This document shows, piece after piece, positions 56,081 to 64,000 of a stretch of 64,000 nt of DNA. How positions within the stretch are numbered: position 1 is the first letter of the stretch; each line of letters opens with the position of its first letter. Where the stretch lies: contig NZ_LOJF01000001.1 in the NCBI RefSeq assembly GCF_001494635.1, positions 186,001-250,000 on the forward strand, read 5' to 3'. Made by a program: the position numbers and the translations under genes. Source of the stretch: Tractidigestivibacter scatoligenes (GTDB lineage Bacteria > Actinomycetota > Coriobacteriia > Coriobacteriales > Atopobiaceae). The notes below the pieces were generated by a model. The model saw only the letters and a list, made by a program, of their open reading frames with translations, was not told the origin of the DNA and ran no database searches.

Positions 56081-57235
56081 ATGCGAGTCACGTTCAACAA
56101 GCTCACCGCGCTGCTCATCCTGCGTGCCCTGCGCTCTTCTCGGCGCACGCTCACGTCGAGCAGGAAGGGCCTCCTTGCGCCCACGCCGGAGCCGTACGTC
56201 CGCTGGACCGCGCGCCGTCTGGGCAACGCGCTCGCCACTGCCGGAGTGGACCCCGCCGACTTACGCGGCAAGTTCCAGGTCATGGTGCCCGAGCAGAACG
56301 CACGCATCCGATCGAATGCAGCCCAGAATACCATCTACACCCACGGGCTGCCCGCAAATCCCGTGATTGAAGTGGCAGATGGGGTGCAGATATCCTGTCC
56401 TGAGCTGCTATTTATTGAACTTGGCACCATCATGTCCCCTGTGGTTCAGCTGCTTGTTGGGCTGGAGCTGTGCGGCAGGTTCTCGCGCTGTGGTGCGGAC
56501 CCGCGCAACGGTCCGGTGACGTTTGGCATCAAGCCGGTAACTACGGCAAAGAAGATTCGGGCATACCTTGCGAATGCGAACGATGTTGCCGGGCTCGAGC
56601 AAAGCCGCAGGATAGCCGAGTGGCTCATGGATGAAGCGTGGTCGCCGCAGGAGTCTATAGTTGATGCGCTGGCGAGAATGCCGCTCCACGAGCTGGGATA
56701 CGAGCTTGGTGAGCTGCGGCTTAATCCTCGCGTTGTGGCCGGTGGCGATGCGGAATTGCTCGTTGCCAAACGCAGCCGAGTTCCGGACACCATAGTGGTG
56801 GGCACTTCCGTTGGTTTCAACTATGATGGCGGGCCGCATTTTGGCGAAGACTTCGATGCAGATGCGGAGCCTAATTCCCAGCAGAACGGTATCGCTGCGA
56901 TTGGTCCTATACGTGCGGCGATTGTGGCCGACAAGCGCCGGGACCGCGACCTGCTGGTGCAGGGGCTGTCGGTGCTTCCGGTGACCAAGGAAGACCTGCT
57001 TGAGCGCGGTGGCTTGGATCGCGTGATGCTGCAGGCCATGAGCATCATCGAGCGTCTGGGGCAGGGCGATTACACAAGGCAAAAGCAGGCTTTGTGCAGG
57101 AAAAAGCTGGCCGAGGAACGCCAGAAACTAATCTGGTCGCTGCTCCCGGGAACGCGTGGCAGGGTGCTGAGCCGCGAGCTCGCAGAAGACCACATGCCCG
57201 AGATGACAATTCACGACGAGGAGATCTATTTCTAG
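56081..57235 (+). CDS. Unknown protein with possible C-terminal nuclease-like domain
   Basis: 384 residues from ATG 56081 (GGGTGT is only a weak ribosome site). I know similar large hypothetical proteins in Coriobacteriia but no named family. The middle has ISCPELLFIELG and LLVGLELCGRFSR, a pattern common in those proteins. The C-terminal part reads VGFNYDGGPHFG, then VADKRRDRDLLVQGLSVLPVTKEDL, reminiscent of the DUF559/Vsr-like endonuclease layout (Y-D-G/S...D..R...L...G..V). The Glu-rich catalytic strand is not clear, so activity is uncertain. Codon use is less biased than that of its neighbours. It is bracketed by two R4 repeats about 1.5 kb apart, suggesting a transferred cassette. Confidence 0.6.
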   Translation: MRVTFNKLTALLILRALRSSRRTLTSSRKGLLAPTPEPYVRWTARRLGNALATAGVDPADLRGKFQVMVPEQNARIRSNAAQNTIYTHGLPANPVIEVADGVQISCPELLFIELGTIMSPVVQLLVGLELCGRFSRCGADPRNGPVTFGIKPVTTAKKIRAYLANANDVAGLEQSRRIAEWLMDEAWSPQESIVDALARMPLHELGYELGELRLNPRVVAGGDAELLVAKRSRVPDTIVVGTSVGFNYDGGPHFGEDFDADAEPNSQQNGIAAIGPIRAAIVADKRRDRDLLVQGLSVLPVTKEDLLERGGLDRVMLQAMSIIERLGQGDYTRQKQALCRKKLAEERQKLIWSLLPGTRGRVLSRELAEDHMPEMTIHDEEIYF

Positions 57236-57342
57236 GCGGATGTCGCGCGGGCGACGCTGTGCGTGGCGCTTCTCGTTAGCGGTGGCTGGCTGACGGCCGG
57301 TGGGGCTGGCTGGGCTGACCTTGGCTTCTCGGCCCGCAATAA

Positions 57343-57428
57343 ACGCACGCCAAAACGACCGGTTACTACCAGTTTCCTGGGAAAACGCGCCTGGCGAGAA
57401 GGACGAATTGTTTTCGTGTGCGCTTTTG
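57343..57428. repeat. R4 repeat, copy 2
   Basis: It shares the terminal 22 nt core exactly with 55882-55903 and the upstream GTTTCC and ACGC-AAAAC blocks, in the same orientation. It occupies the middle of the 338 bp gene-free stretch before dnaX; nothing else was recognised there. Confidence 0.65.
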
Positions 57429-57573
57429 GCCGAGGCAGACGACGTCGAGCGGGGTCGCGGCCGCGCACCGGTCCGCGTGCGGTCGCCGTCGTTCAAGGTG
57501 ACACGGTGGAGCGCGGTCCATCCCCAATGCCCGCGGGTATACTGGACTCTCAGGCAAGAGGCGCGGAGGTCCC

Positions 57574-59778
57574 ATGGAATCGCTCTACACGAAGTACCGC
57601 CCAAAGACGTTCGAAGAGGTTGTCGGCCAGGAACACGTGGTCGAGACCCTCAAGCGCGCGGTTCTCGAGGGCAAGGTGAGCCATGCGTACCTCTTCTGCG
57701 GACCGCGCGGAACCGGCAAGACCACCATGGCGCGCATCCTGGCGAAGGCGCTCATGTGCCAACGCGGCGCAGGTCACCTGCCCGATGGTACCTGCGAGGA
57801 GTGCCAGCTCATCGCCGCAGGTGAGCACCCGGACGTGCTTGAGCTCGACGCGGCCTCGCGCACGGGCGTCGACAACGTCCGCGAGGAGATCATCAGCCGC
57901 GTCAACTACGCGCCCGTCCGTGGCAGCTACAAGGTCTACATCATCGACGAGGTCCACATGCTCACGCCGGCGGCGTTCAACGCGCTGCTCAAGACGCTTG
58001 AGGAACCCCCGAGCCACGTGGTCTTCATCATGTGCACCACCGACCCGCAGAAGATTTTGGCCACAATTCTCTCGCGAGTCCAGCGCTTTGACTTCCACGC
58101 TATTGGCCCTAACGAGATGCAGGCCCACCTGGCGTACGTGTGCACGCAGGAGGGCTTCACCTACGAAGACGCTGCGCTCGAGCTTATCGTTCGCCATGCG
58201 CGCGGCGGCATGCGAGACGCGCTCACCTCGCTCGAGCAGGTCTCGGTCTTTGGCGACGGCGCCATCACGCTCTCGGCTACCCAGGACCTCTTTGGCGAGG
58301 CCAACGGTGCGGTTCTGGGCAACGTGACAAAGGCAATTGCCGAGAGGGACGTGGCGTCGCTCTTCGAGGAGGTCTCGCGCCTTGCGTCCGAGGGGCGCGA
58401 CCTGCTGCAGTTCACGCGCGAGCTTGCGTCGCGCATGCGCGACGTGTACGTGACCGCGGTGGTGGGCGATCCGGCGAAGGTCATTGCCGCGTCGTCGGAG
58501 GAGCTTGCGAGCCTCTCGTCCGAGGCAACGGCATTTGGCTCTGCGGACCGCATCGCCCGTGTGCTCACCATCTTGGGCGAGGCCTCCAGCGAGATGCGAA
58601 CGGCCACCAATCAGCGCCTTGTTCTTGAGATTGCGCTGACGAGAATTGCCCGGCCAGAATCCGACCTCACGCTGGAGTCGCTTGCCGAGAGGATCGGAAA
58701 CCTCGAGCGACAGGTTGCCGCGCTTTCGGTGCCCGGCCGCGTGGCGGCGCCGGCTCCCGCGCCGGCTGTGCCAGCACCAGCTCCCGCGTCCGCCCCGGTC
58801 GTCGCGCCCGCTCCGGCGCCAGCCCCGGCTCCGCAGCCGGTGGCCCCCACGCCGCGCCCAGCGCCTGCGCCAAGGCCGACCCCTGCTCCGGCGCCGCGGC
58901 CAGCCCCGGCGCCGCAGCCAGCCCCGGCGCCCCAGCCCGCTCCTGTCCCGCGTACTTCGGCTGCGCCGACAGCTGGCGCTCCCATCACCGATGGCGCCAC
59001 GCTGCAGCGCAACTGGAAGCGCGTCACCGAGGGCCTCATGGCCAAATCGGCGTCTAGGGGCTCCCTGCTCCTTAACTCCAGCATCGTCTCGGATGACGGC
59101 GCAAAGCTCACCGTGTCCTTGCCCACGGGCTCGCACTTTGCGGCCCGCATGCTCGAGCGCGCTGACGTACGCGAGCTCTACCTGCCCATTGTCGCGAGCG
59201 TCTTTGGCCCGCGCGAGGTCGTCTTTGTCGAGTCGAGCCTCTCGAGCCAGGCGATAGCACAGTCCGACCGAGCCGCATCTGCCCCGCGCCCGGCGCCTGC
59301 GCCCTCATCTCAACCTGCACCGGCACCCGCGCCCCAGGCCGCACCGCAACAGGCACCAACGTCGTATCCCATGCCGTGGGATCCCGTTGCGCCCGCAGGG
59401 CAGTCCGCACCCGCTCCAGAGCCCCCCGTGGTCGAGCAGGTTCCGTACAGCGATGCGGATGCCTCTGCCTACGAGGAGGACGCGGAATTCGGCGCCCCCA
59501 CGCCGGCTCCAACGCCGCAGCCAGCCCCGACCCCGGCTCCGCAACCAGCCCCCGCGCCCAAGCCCGCGTCGGTGCCGCAGCCGGCCCCCGCTCCGGCACC
59601 TGCTCCGACCCCCAAACCGACTCCGCCCGCCACGCCTCCGGCAGACGACGCCCCGGTCCTCACCGAGGAGTTCGCGAACATCGCGGCGATGCTCGAGGAC
59701 GCCTTTGGCGGCTCCGTAGTCGTGAAGCCAGACTCGCCTGATGCGCCTTCCGCTTCGGATGGAGAGGGCACAGACTAG
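57574..59778 (+). CDS. dnaX: DNA polymerase III subunits gamma/tau
   Basis: 734 residues. The AAA+ clamp-loader module occupies residues 1-370: Walker A GPRGTGKTT (43-51), zinc-binding CEEC region, Walker B YIIDEVHML, sensor 1 FIMCTTDP and the Arg-finger segment. Two Pro/Ala-rich linkers (about 385-465 and 570-715) surround a domain III/IV-like block (LQRNWKRVTEGLMAKSASRG onward). This subunit drives loading of the beta clamp and couples polymerases at the fork. The linkers are unusually long and repetitive (APAP/QPAP runs). No A-rich slippery site for programmed frameshifting was noticed. It is followed by ybaB and recR, the usual dnaX neighbourhood. Confidence 0.96.
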   Translation: MESLYTKYRPKTFEEVVGQEHVVETLKRAVLEGKVSHAYLFCGPRGTGKTTMARILAKALMCQRGAGHLPDGTCEECQLIAAGEHPDVLELDAASRTGVDNVREEIISRVNYAPVRGSYKVYIIDEVHMLTPAAFNALLKTLEEPPSHVVFIMCTTDPQKILATILSRVQRFDFHAIGPNEMQAHLAYVCTQEGFTYEDAALELIVRHARGGMRDALTSLEQVSVFGDGAITLSATQDLFGEANGAVLGNVTKAIAERDVASLFEEVSRLASEGRDLLQFTRELASRMRDVYVTAVVGDPAKVIAASSEELASLSSEATAFGSADRIARVLTILGEASSEMRTATNQRLVLEIALTRIARPESDLTLESLAERIGNLERQVAALSVPGRVAAPAPAPAVPAPAPASAPVVAPAPAPAPAPQPVAPTPRPAPAPRPTPAPAPRPAPAPQPAPAPQPAPVPRTSAAPTAGAPITDGATLQRNWKRVTEGLMAKSASRGSLLLNSSIVSDDGAKLTVSLPTGSHFAARMLERADVRELYLPIVASVFGPREVVFVESSLSSQAIAQSDRAASAPRPAPAPSSQPAPAPAPQAAPQQAPTSYPMPWDPVAPAGQSAPAPEPPVVEQVPYSDADASAYEEDAEFGAPTPAPTPQPAPTPAPQPAPAPKPASVPQPAPAPAPAPTPKPTPPATPPADDAPVLTEEFANIAAMLEDAFGGSVVVKPDSPDAPSASDGEGTD

Positions 59779-59834
59779 CCAACGTTCTTATCAGCCATAT
59801 TTCAGCACGCACATCAAGCAACCAGGAGGAAGAC

Positions 59835-60182
59835 ATGTCCAAGGGACCCAGAGGCGGATACAACATGGGCGGTATGAACCGCAACCAGATGATGGCCCAG
59901 GCCCGCAAGATGCAGGAGCAGCTCGTTGCGGCACAGCAAAAGGCCGCGGCAACCGAGGTCTCGGCCTCGGCTGGCGGCGGCTCGGTAAAGGTCACGGCCA
60001 CGGGCGACCTGCGCATTAGCTCCATCACCATCGACCCGCAGGCAGTTGATCCAGAGGACGTCGACATGCTGCAAGACATGATCCTTGCCGCCGTGAATGA
60101 CGCCCTCGAGCAGGCAGAATCCGCTACCGAGAAGGCTATGAGCGCCGTCACCGGCGGCCTTAACATCCCGGGGCTCTTCTAG
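59835..60182 (+). CDS. YbaB/EbfC nucleoid-associated protein
   Basis: 115 residues, standard size. The family core is visible: MNRNQMMAQARKMQEQLVAAQQK (N-terminal helix), VSASAGGGSVKVTATGDLRISSI and DPQAVDPEDVDMLQDMILAAVNDAL. It binds DNA as a dimer and affects nucleoid structure and perhaps transcription. It has AGGAGGAAG upstream and sits between dnaX and recR, an arrangement conserved in many bacteria. The N-terminal 14 residues are Gly-rich. Confidence 0.95.
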   Translation: MSKGPRGGYNMGGMNRNQMMAQARKMQEQLVAAQQKAAATEVSASAGGGSVKVTATGDLRISSITIDPQAVDPEDVDMLQDMILAAVNDALEQAESATEKAMSAVTGGLNIPGLF

Positions 60183-60184
60183 GG

Positions 60185-60790
60185 ATGGACCGGCTTAACG
60201 ACGGGCACGCGCTGCAGCGCCTCCTCGACGAGTTGGGCAGGCTGCCGGGTATTGGCCCCAAGTCTGCCCAGCGCATTGCGTACTATCTCCTCGAGGCCGA
60301 CGTGGAGGAGGCGCGCAGGCTGGCCACGGCGATTCTCGAGGTGAAGGAGCAGGTCCATTTCTGCCCCATCTGCTTTAGCTATGCCACGCGCGACACCTGC
60401 GACGTGTGCTCGGACGCCTCACGCGACCGGACGACCATCTGCGTGGTCTCAGAGCCACGTGATGTCTCCGCCATCGAGCGCACGGGCAGCTACCACGGTC
60501 TCTACCACGTGCTGGGTGGCGTCATCTCGCCCATGGACAAGATTGGCCCCGAGCAGCTCCACGTGAAGGAGCTGCTCTCGCGTCTTGCCTCGGGCGAGGT
60601 CCAGGAGGTCATTCTCGCCACCAACCCGGACGTTGAGGGCGAGACAACCGCCACATACCTCTCGCGGATCATCCGCCCCCTGGGCGTGCGCGTGTCTCGT
60701 CTTGCCAGCGGCCTTCCCGTTGGCGGAGACCTCGAATATGCCGATGAGGTAACGCTCGGCCGTGCCATAGAGGCGCGCCGCGAGGTATAG
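60185..60790 (+). CDS. recR: Recombination mediator protein RecR
   Basis: 201 residues. An N-terminal helix-hairpin-helix (LGRLPGIGPKSAQRIAYYLL), a C4 zinc finger (CPICFSYATRDTCDVC) and a Toprim domain (TICVVSEPRDVSAIERTG, NPDVEGETTATYL) are in the normal order. RecR acts with RecF and RecO to load RecA at gaps. It begins 2 nt after the ybaB stop, so the two are cotranscribed. Confidence 0.97.
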   Translation: MDRLNDGHALQRLLDELGRLPGIGPKSAQRIAYYLLEADVEEARRLATAILEVKEQVHFCPICFSYATRDTCDVCSDASRDRTTICVVSEPRDVSAIERTGSYHGLYHVLGGVISPMDKIGPEQLHVKELLSRLASGEVQEVILATNPDVEGETTATYLSRIIRPLGVRVSRLASGLPVGGDLEYADEVTLGRAIEARREV

Positions 60791-60842
60791 CCACGCAGAG
60801 GTCTAGGATGGTGTTGACAGGACACATGCAAGGGGAGACGAG

Positions 60843-61679
60843 ATGAGCTACGCATCCAATGACGAGAGGTACAGGCGCCCCGCGCACGCTGCGGGCAGGC
60901 ATGCCGCCGGAGTCTCTAGGGTTGGAGCGCACGCCGTCCCCGAGGACGTCGACGACAGCGCAGCCCCGCGCCAGAGTGCGGCGCCCGTCGACTCCCTCCA
61001 GACACTCTCTGCGGGCCAGGGCGCTCGCGTGACCACGCGTGATAACGCGGCCGAGGCGGCAGACATTGCTCGCGACCGTGCCGAGAGGCGCTCCCGCAAC
61101 CGTCGCCTGAGTGGGCGCAACCGTCCGGCGTATGGCTCGAAGCCCGAGCGAAAGCCCGCAAACCTCAAGTCTGTCCTGCTGGTTATCGCCGGTGTGGTTG
61201 GGCTCTTCGTCATTCTCGCGATTGTTGCTTTTGTCACCTTCCTTGGCGCGCAGGATAACGCGCAGAGCGCTGAGCCCGCTGCCACCACGGCAGAGGAGCC
61301 GCAGCAGGTCCAGACCACCTCGGACGGCTCGGTTACGTACCAGAACGTCACCTACTCGATTGAGGTCACCGGAGACGGAACGTATGCCGTTGTGGCCACT
61401 GACGCCCAGGGCAACAAGACCGAGGAGTTCACCGGCGAGGGCACGCCTGTCTCGCTTATCCTCTACAACTCGGTGATTGTGGTTCCCGAGAACAAGTCCG
61501 ACGGCACGTGGGACGTTATGGCCTACACGCTTGGTGGCGATTCGACGCCCATGCTGGTGACCGATTCTTCTGGCAGCACCATTACGGGTACGGGAACCAT
61601 TTCCTCGGCAACGCTAGACGGCTCCGTGGTCCACGTGGCGGACTCGACCGGTGCCACTACGGATGTGGCTCTCGAGTAA
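60843..61679 (+). CDS. Hypothetical membrane-anchored protein with basic cytoplasmic tail
   Basis: 278 residues. The N-terminal 105 residues are polar and very Arg-rich (RDRAERRSRNRRLSGRNR), followed by one membrane helix (about 109-132) and an extracytoplasmic domain of about 140 residues. That domain is made of short beta strands with Thr/Ser/Gly (SVTYQNVTYSIEVTGDGTYAVVA, DGTWDVMAYTLGGDS, STITGTGTISSATL). I do not recognise a family. GGGGAGACG lies 5 nt upstream of ATG 60843. It comes after recR with a 52 bp gap and may be in the same transcript, but nothing shows a replication role. Confidence 0.65.
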   Translation: MSYASNDERYRRPAHAAGRHAAGVSRVGAHAVPEDVDDSAAPRQSAAPVDSLQTLSAGQGARVTTRDNAAEAADIARDRAERRSRNRRLSGRNRPAYGSKPERKPANLKSVLLVIAGVVGLFVILAIVAFVTFLGAQDNAQSAEPAATTAEEPQQVQTTSDGSVTYQNVTYSIEVTGDGTYAVVATDAQGNKTEEFTGEGTPVSLILYNSVIVVPENKSDGTWDVMAYTLGGDSTPMLVTDSSGSTITGTGTISSATLDGSVVHVADSTGATTDVALE

Positions 61680-61796
61680 ACGGGTCTCCGCTTGCGGTCC
61701 TGGTTTTGCTGGTGATGGGTGTTGCCCTCTCTGGGAGGGTACTGATCGCCTTTTTCTCCCGGCGGCAGGGGGAGTAGCTTCTATCTCGGTCGCGGA

Positions 61797-61977
61797 TTTC
61801 GAACGGATAGGTACCCCTAAACGGCGAAATGCCGCGGCATTGCGGGAACGACGCAGATTCCGAACGGTTAACCACCCCTAAACGGCGAACTGGGGCGCCT
61901 GTCTATGCCCGAGCAGCCGCTGTAAATTGAGACCTGCAAATTCCGATTGATTAGACCGATTTAAACGATCGGAAAAT
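61797..61977. repeat. R2 repeat cluster: three palindromic units
   Basis: Units at 61797-61830, 61857-61891 and 61940-61977 follow the plan ATTCCGAACGG-TTAG-N-CCTAAACGGCGAA, with the third more diverged (CCGATTGATTAGACC, TTTAAACGATCGG). The first two are 60 bp apart. They are in the 434 bp gene-free stretch before tRNA-Asp and are related to 37243-37333. Confidence 0.65.
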
Positions 61978-62063
61978 GCAAGAGAAGCTGCAGTCCTGCC
62001 CCCTCTAACGCTTTGGGCTCCAGCCGGCTCCCTCGACCCCACAAAACTTTCTCAATTTTGGGC

Positions 62064-62093
62064 TAGACAGACCTTGCACCCTCTGCGTATAAT
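62064..62093 (+). promoter_or_regulatory. Promoter of tRNA-Asp
   Basis: TAGACA (62064-62069), an 18 bp spacer and a perfect TATAAT (62088-62093), 20 bp before the mature tRNA. Confidence 0.78.
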
Positions 62094-62113
62094 AGCTCCC
62101 GCACAACGCGCGT

Positions 62114-62190
<77 letters not shown>

Positions 62191-62200
62191 TTGTGAACTC

Positions 62201-62226
62201 AAGGAGCCCCGCAAGGGGCTCCTTTC
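62201..62226 (+). terminator. Terminator of tRNA-Asp
   Basis: AAGGAGCCCC pairs with GGGGCTCCTT around GCAA, then TCATAT. Confidence 0.85.
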
Positions 62227-62424
62227 ATATGTGTACGAGATGTGCGAGAAACGCCTGTCCAACACTGCGTGCCTACCGGTCATGTCATCACGTCGACGCA
62301 TTGCGACAGGTACCCGTCAATCGTCCGAATTGATACGGCAAATAGTACAATTCACCCCGTGCCATTATCGGACTGGTATTATTGGCACGATACGATTCCC
62401 AACAGCACTATGGAGACGCACAGC

Positions 62425-63162
62425 ATGCTCGCTTCTACAAACGACAGCGCGCAACCGCAGAGAAAGGCCAGGCTGGCTGTATTTGACTTCGACGGCACGT
62501 CCATCGACGGTCAGTCCGGTGCGCTCTTCTCAGTGTATCTGTGGCGTCACGGCCTCATGTCTGTGCCTCGGGCCGCTGCACTCGTCTGGTGGGGCCTGCG
62601 ATACAAACTGCACCTTCCACAGAGCCAAGACGAGGCCCGCGAGCTTGTCTTTGGTGCGCTCGAGGACCTCAGCCACCGAGACATCGACAAGATTATGCAC
62701 GAGTTCTACGAGAGTACCCTCAAGGACCGCTATCGTCCGGAGGTTGCCGCAGAGGTTGCCAAGCGGCGCGAGGAAGGTTGCGTCACGCTGCTTGTCTCGG
62801 CGACGTTTGCACCCATCGCCGCCGATGCTGCCAAGGCCCTTGGCGTGGACGACTACATTGCCACTGGCATGGAGCGCGATGCCGAGGGCAACTACACGGG
62901 GCGCGTCGAGGGAACCGTGGTACAGGGGCCCGAAAAGGTCGCGGCAGTTACGCGCTGGGCAGACGCCCACCTGGGCGAGGGTGCGTGGACCCTTGCGTAC
63001 GCTTATGGCGACCACCACACGGATGCAGAGCTTCTCTCAGCGGCCGCCAAGGGATATGCGGTGTGCCCGGGAGAGACGCTTAGAAAATTGGCACGGCAGC
63101 GTGGCTGGGAGATTCTCGAATGGGGAAGCTCGCCCGCAAAGATGAGCCGGAGGAGGGGCTAG
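62425..63162 (+). CDS. HAD-superfamily hydrolase (HAD-IB, SerB-like)
   Basis: 245 residues from ATG 62425 (GGAG 9 nt upstream); ATG 62410 is an alternative, and the frame further upstream is AT-richer and probably untranslated. Motif I is FDFDGTSIDG with both Asp residues; motif II Ser is in VTLLVSATFAP; the Lys of motif III is in GPEKVAAV; motif IV is YAYGDHHTDAELL. The alpha-helical cap after motif I fits HAD subfamily IB (phosphoserine phosphatase-like or CicA-like). The substrate is unknown. Rrf2 follows after 25 nt on the same strand and may be in the same transcript. Confidence 0.88.
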   Translation: MLASTNDSAQPQRKARLAVFDFDGTSIDGQSGALFSVYLWRHGLMSVPRAAALVWWGLRYKLHLPQSQDEARELVFGALEDLSHRDIDKIMHEFYESTLKDRYRPEVAAEVAKRREEGCVTLLVSATFAPIAADAAKALGVDDYIATGMERDAEGNYTGRVEGTVVQGPEKVAAVTRWADAHLGEGAWTLAYAYGDHHTDAELLSAAAKGYAVCPGETLRKLARQRGWEILEWGSSPAKMSRRRG

Positions 63163-63187
63163 CCCGTCGGGCTGCCAGGAGGTAGCT

Positions 63188-63667
63188 ATGGAAATCTCGA
63201 GAAAGACCGATTACGCGCTTCGTATGCTGGCGGCTCTCGTCCAGAATCCCGACGGTGTGGTCTCGGTGCGCACAGCTGCTAAGGACAATGACGTCCCGTA
63301 CTCCTTTGCTCGGTCTATCCAGCACGACCTTGCTCTGGCAGGCATCGTTGAGAGCACGCGCGGTGCCCATGGCGGCATGAGGCTGGCCGTCGACCCGCGT
63401 ACCACGTCGCTCCTCAAGCTCGTGGAGGCAGTGCAGGGCCCCATCCTCATCTCGTCCTGTGACTACGCCGGTGATGACGGAGGTCCCTGCCCGCGCATGG
63501 CCGAGTGCCACTTCAACCCCATCTGGTGCAACGCCGAGCGTATGCTGCGCTCCTACTTTGACTCCGTGACCCTCTACCAGGTTGTGATGGAGGGCAAGAT
63601 GCCGCAGATGACTGGCTCGTTCAGGCTTGTGGGCAACAAGCGCAAGGCCAAGGCTGCGACAGAGTAA
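63188..63667 (+). CDS. Rrf2-family transcription regulator with Cys cluster
   Basis: 159 residues. Rrf2 winged helix: MEISRKTDYALRMLAALVQN, VPYSFARSIQHDLALAGIVEST and GAHGGMRLAVDP. The C-terminal part has four cysteines, C-x9-C-x5-C-x6-C (SSCDYAGDDGGPC, ECHFNPIWC), near the positions where IscR/NsrR-type members bind an Fe-S cluster, so redox or iron sensing is plausible. The exact spacing differs from IscR. AGGAGG lies 7 nt before ATG 63188, and the stop overlaps the mutY ATG by 1 nt (TAATG). Confidence 0.9.
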   Translation: MEISRKTDYALRMLAALVQNPDGVVSVRTAAKDNDVPYSFARSIQHDLALAGIVESTRGAHGGMRLAVDPRTTSLLKLVEAVQGPILISSCDYAGDDGGPCPRMAECHFNPIWCNAERMLRSYFDSVTLYQVVMEGKMPQMTGSFRLVGNKRKAKAATE

Positions 63668-64000
63668 TGCCGTCCGTTGCAGACTCTGGCTCGCTGCCGA
63701 CAGCTGAGGAGCTTGCCTCGTTTCGCGCTGCGGTGCTTGCCCGCGGGCGTGAGCTTTACCGCGACCTCCCTTGGCGCCGCACGAGAGACCCCTATGCCAT
63801 CTGGATTTCTGAGGTCATGCTGCAGCAGACACAGGTCTCGCGCGTGGACGGCCGCTGGCAGCACTGGCTGGGGCTCTTTCCTACGGTTGATGCCCTGGCC
63901 TCCGCGGATTCCGCGGATGTGTTGGACGAGTGGCAGGGCCTGGGCTACAACAGGCGCGCGCTCTCGCTCTGGCGCGCAGCGCAGGAGGTCTCGGCGGCGG
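63667..64000 (+). CDS. mutY: A/G-specific adenine glycosylase, N-terminal part (cut by window edge)
   Basis: 111 codons are visible. MutY/HhH-GPD hallmarks: LPWRRTRDPYAIWISEVMLQQTQVSRV with the catalytic Glu in SEVMLQQT, a Trp-rich stretch and WQGLGYNRRA. MutY removes adenine mispaired with 8-oxoguanine or guanine; the HhH, catalytic Asp, Fe-S and NUDIX-like regions lie beyond the window. Its start overlaps the Rrf2 stop by 1 nt, so translation is coupled. Coupling of an oxidative-damage repair enzyme with a likely redox regulator is functionally sensible but inferred. Confidence 0.93.
   Translation, partial: MPSVADSGSLPTAEELASFRAAVLARGRELYRDLPWRRTRDPYAIWISEVMLQQTQVSRVDGRWQHWLGLFPTVDALASADSADVLDEWQGLGYNRRALSLWRAAQEVSAA

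Overview
The window looks like chromosomal DNA from a high-GC, anaerobic actinobacterium of the class Coriobacteriia, most likely Atopobiaceae (Olsenella-like). This is inference from several things seen together: a one-piece pyruvate:ferredoxin oxidoreductase, a kinase/FHA/PP2C cluster, LytTR regulators paired with GHKL kinases, a sortase-B pilus locus, large membrane-anchored GH3 enzymes, and GC-rich genes separated by AT-richer spacers. No 16S gene is present, so no species is claimed.

Layout. 0-4 kb, minus strand: Ser/Thr kinase, FhaA, FhaB and PP2C phosphatase (cut by the window edge). 4-11 kb: tRNA-Leu, a small membrane protein, serS, a patatin-like lipase, tRNA-Arg, tRNA-Ser, a GNAT acetyltransferase coupled to gluQ, and two unknown genes. 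11.3-14.9 kb: nifJ-type PFOR. 15-19.2 kb: a palindrome plus polypurine tract, then glycosyltransferase, LytS-type kinase, LytTR regulator and a YfcE-type phosphoesterase. 19.2-26.6 kb: a LytTR regulator divergent from a five-gene pilus operon (VWA tip pilin, signal-peptidase-like protein, FctA-type pilin, class B sortase, second pilin). 26.7-37.2 kb: PAP2 phosphatase, thioredoxin, a UDG-like protein, pgi, a DUF4143 ATPase behind a three-unit palindrome array, an AmmeMemoRadiSam pair, a membrane protein, a GntR regulator, SRP RNA and DedA.

37.8-55.7 kb is the most distinctive part. Two paralogous modules, each a GHKL sensor kinase plus LytTR regulator divergent from a GH3 gene, flank a CapA-like protein, a third GH3 gene and metNIQ. 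Two of the three GH3 proteins carry their domains in reversed order and are probably anchored in the membrane at both ends. 56-64 kb: an unknown protein with a nuclease-like C-terminus between two copies of a repeat, then dnaX, ybaB and recR, a membrane-anchored hypothetical, tRNA-Asp, a HAD phosphatase, an Rrf2 regulator and the start of mutY.

Intergenic spacers are unusually structured. I see four dispersed repeat families: R1, 60-62 bp units with CGCCGGAG hairpins; R2, TTCCGAACGTTTAG palindromes; R3, an 80 bp element; and R4, about 90 bp around a 22 bp core. There are also two similar hairpin/terminator structures with C-rich loops that may be small RNAs. None matches a feature class I can name with certainty.
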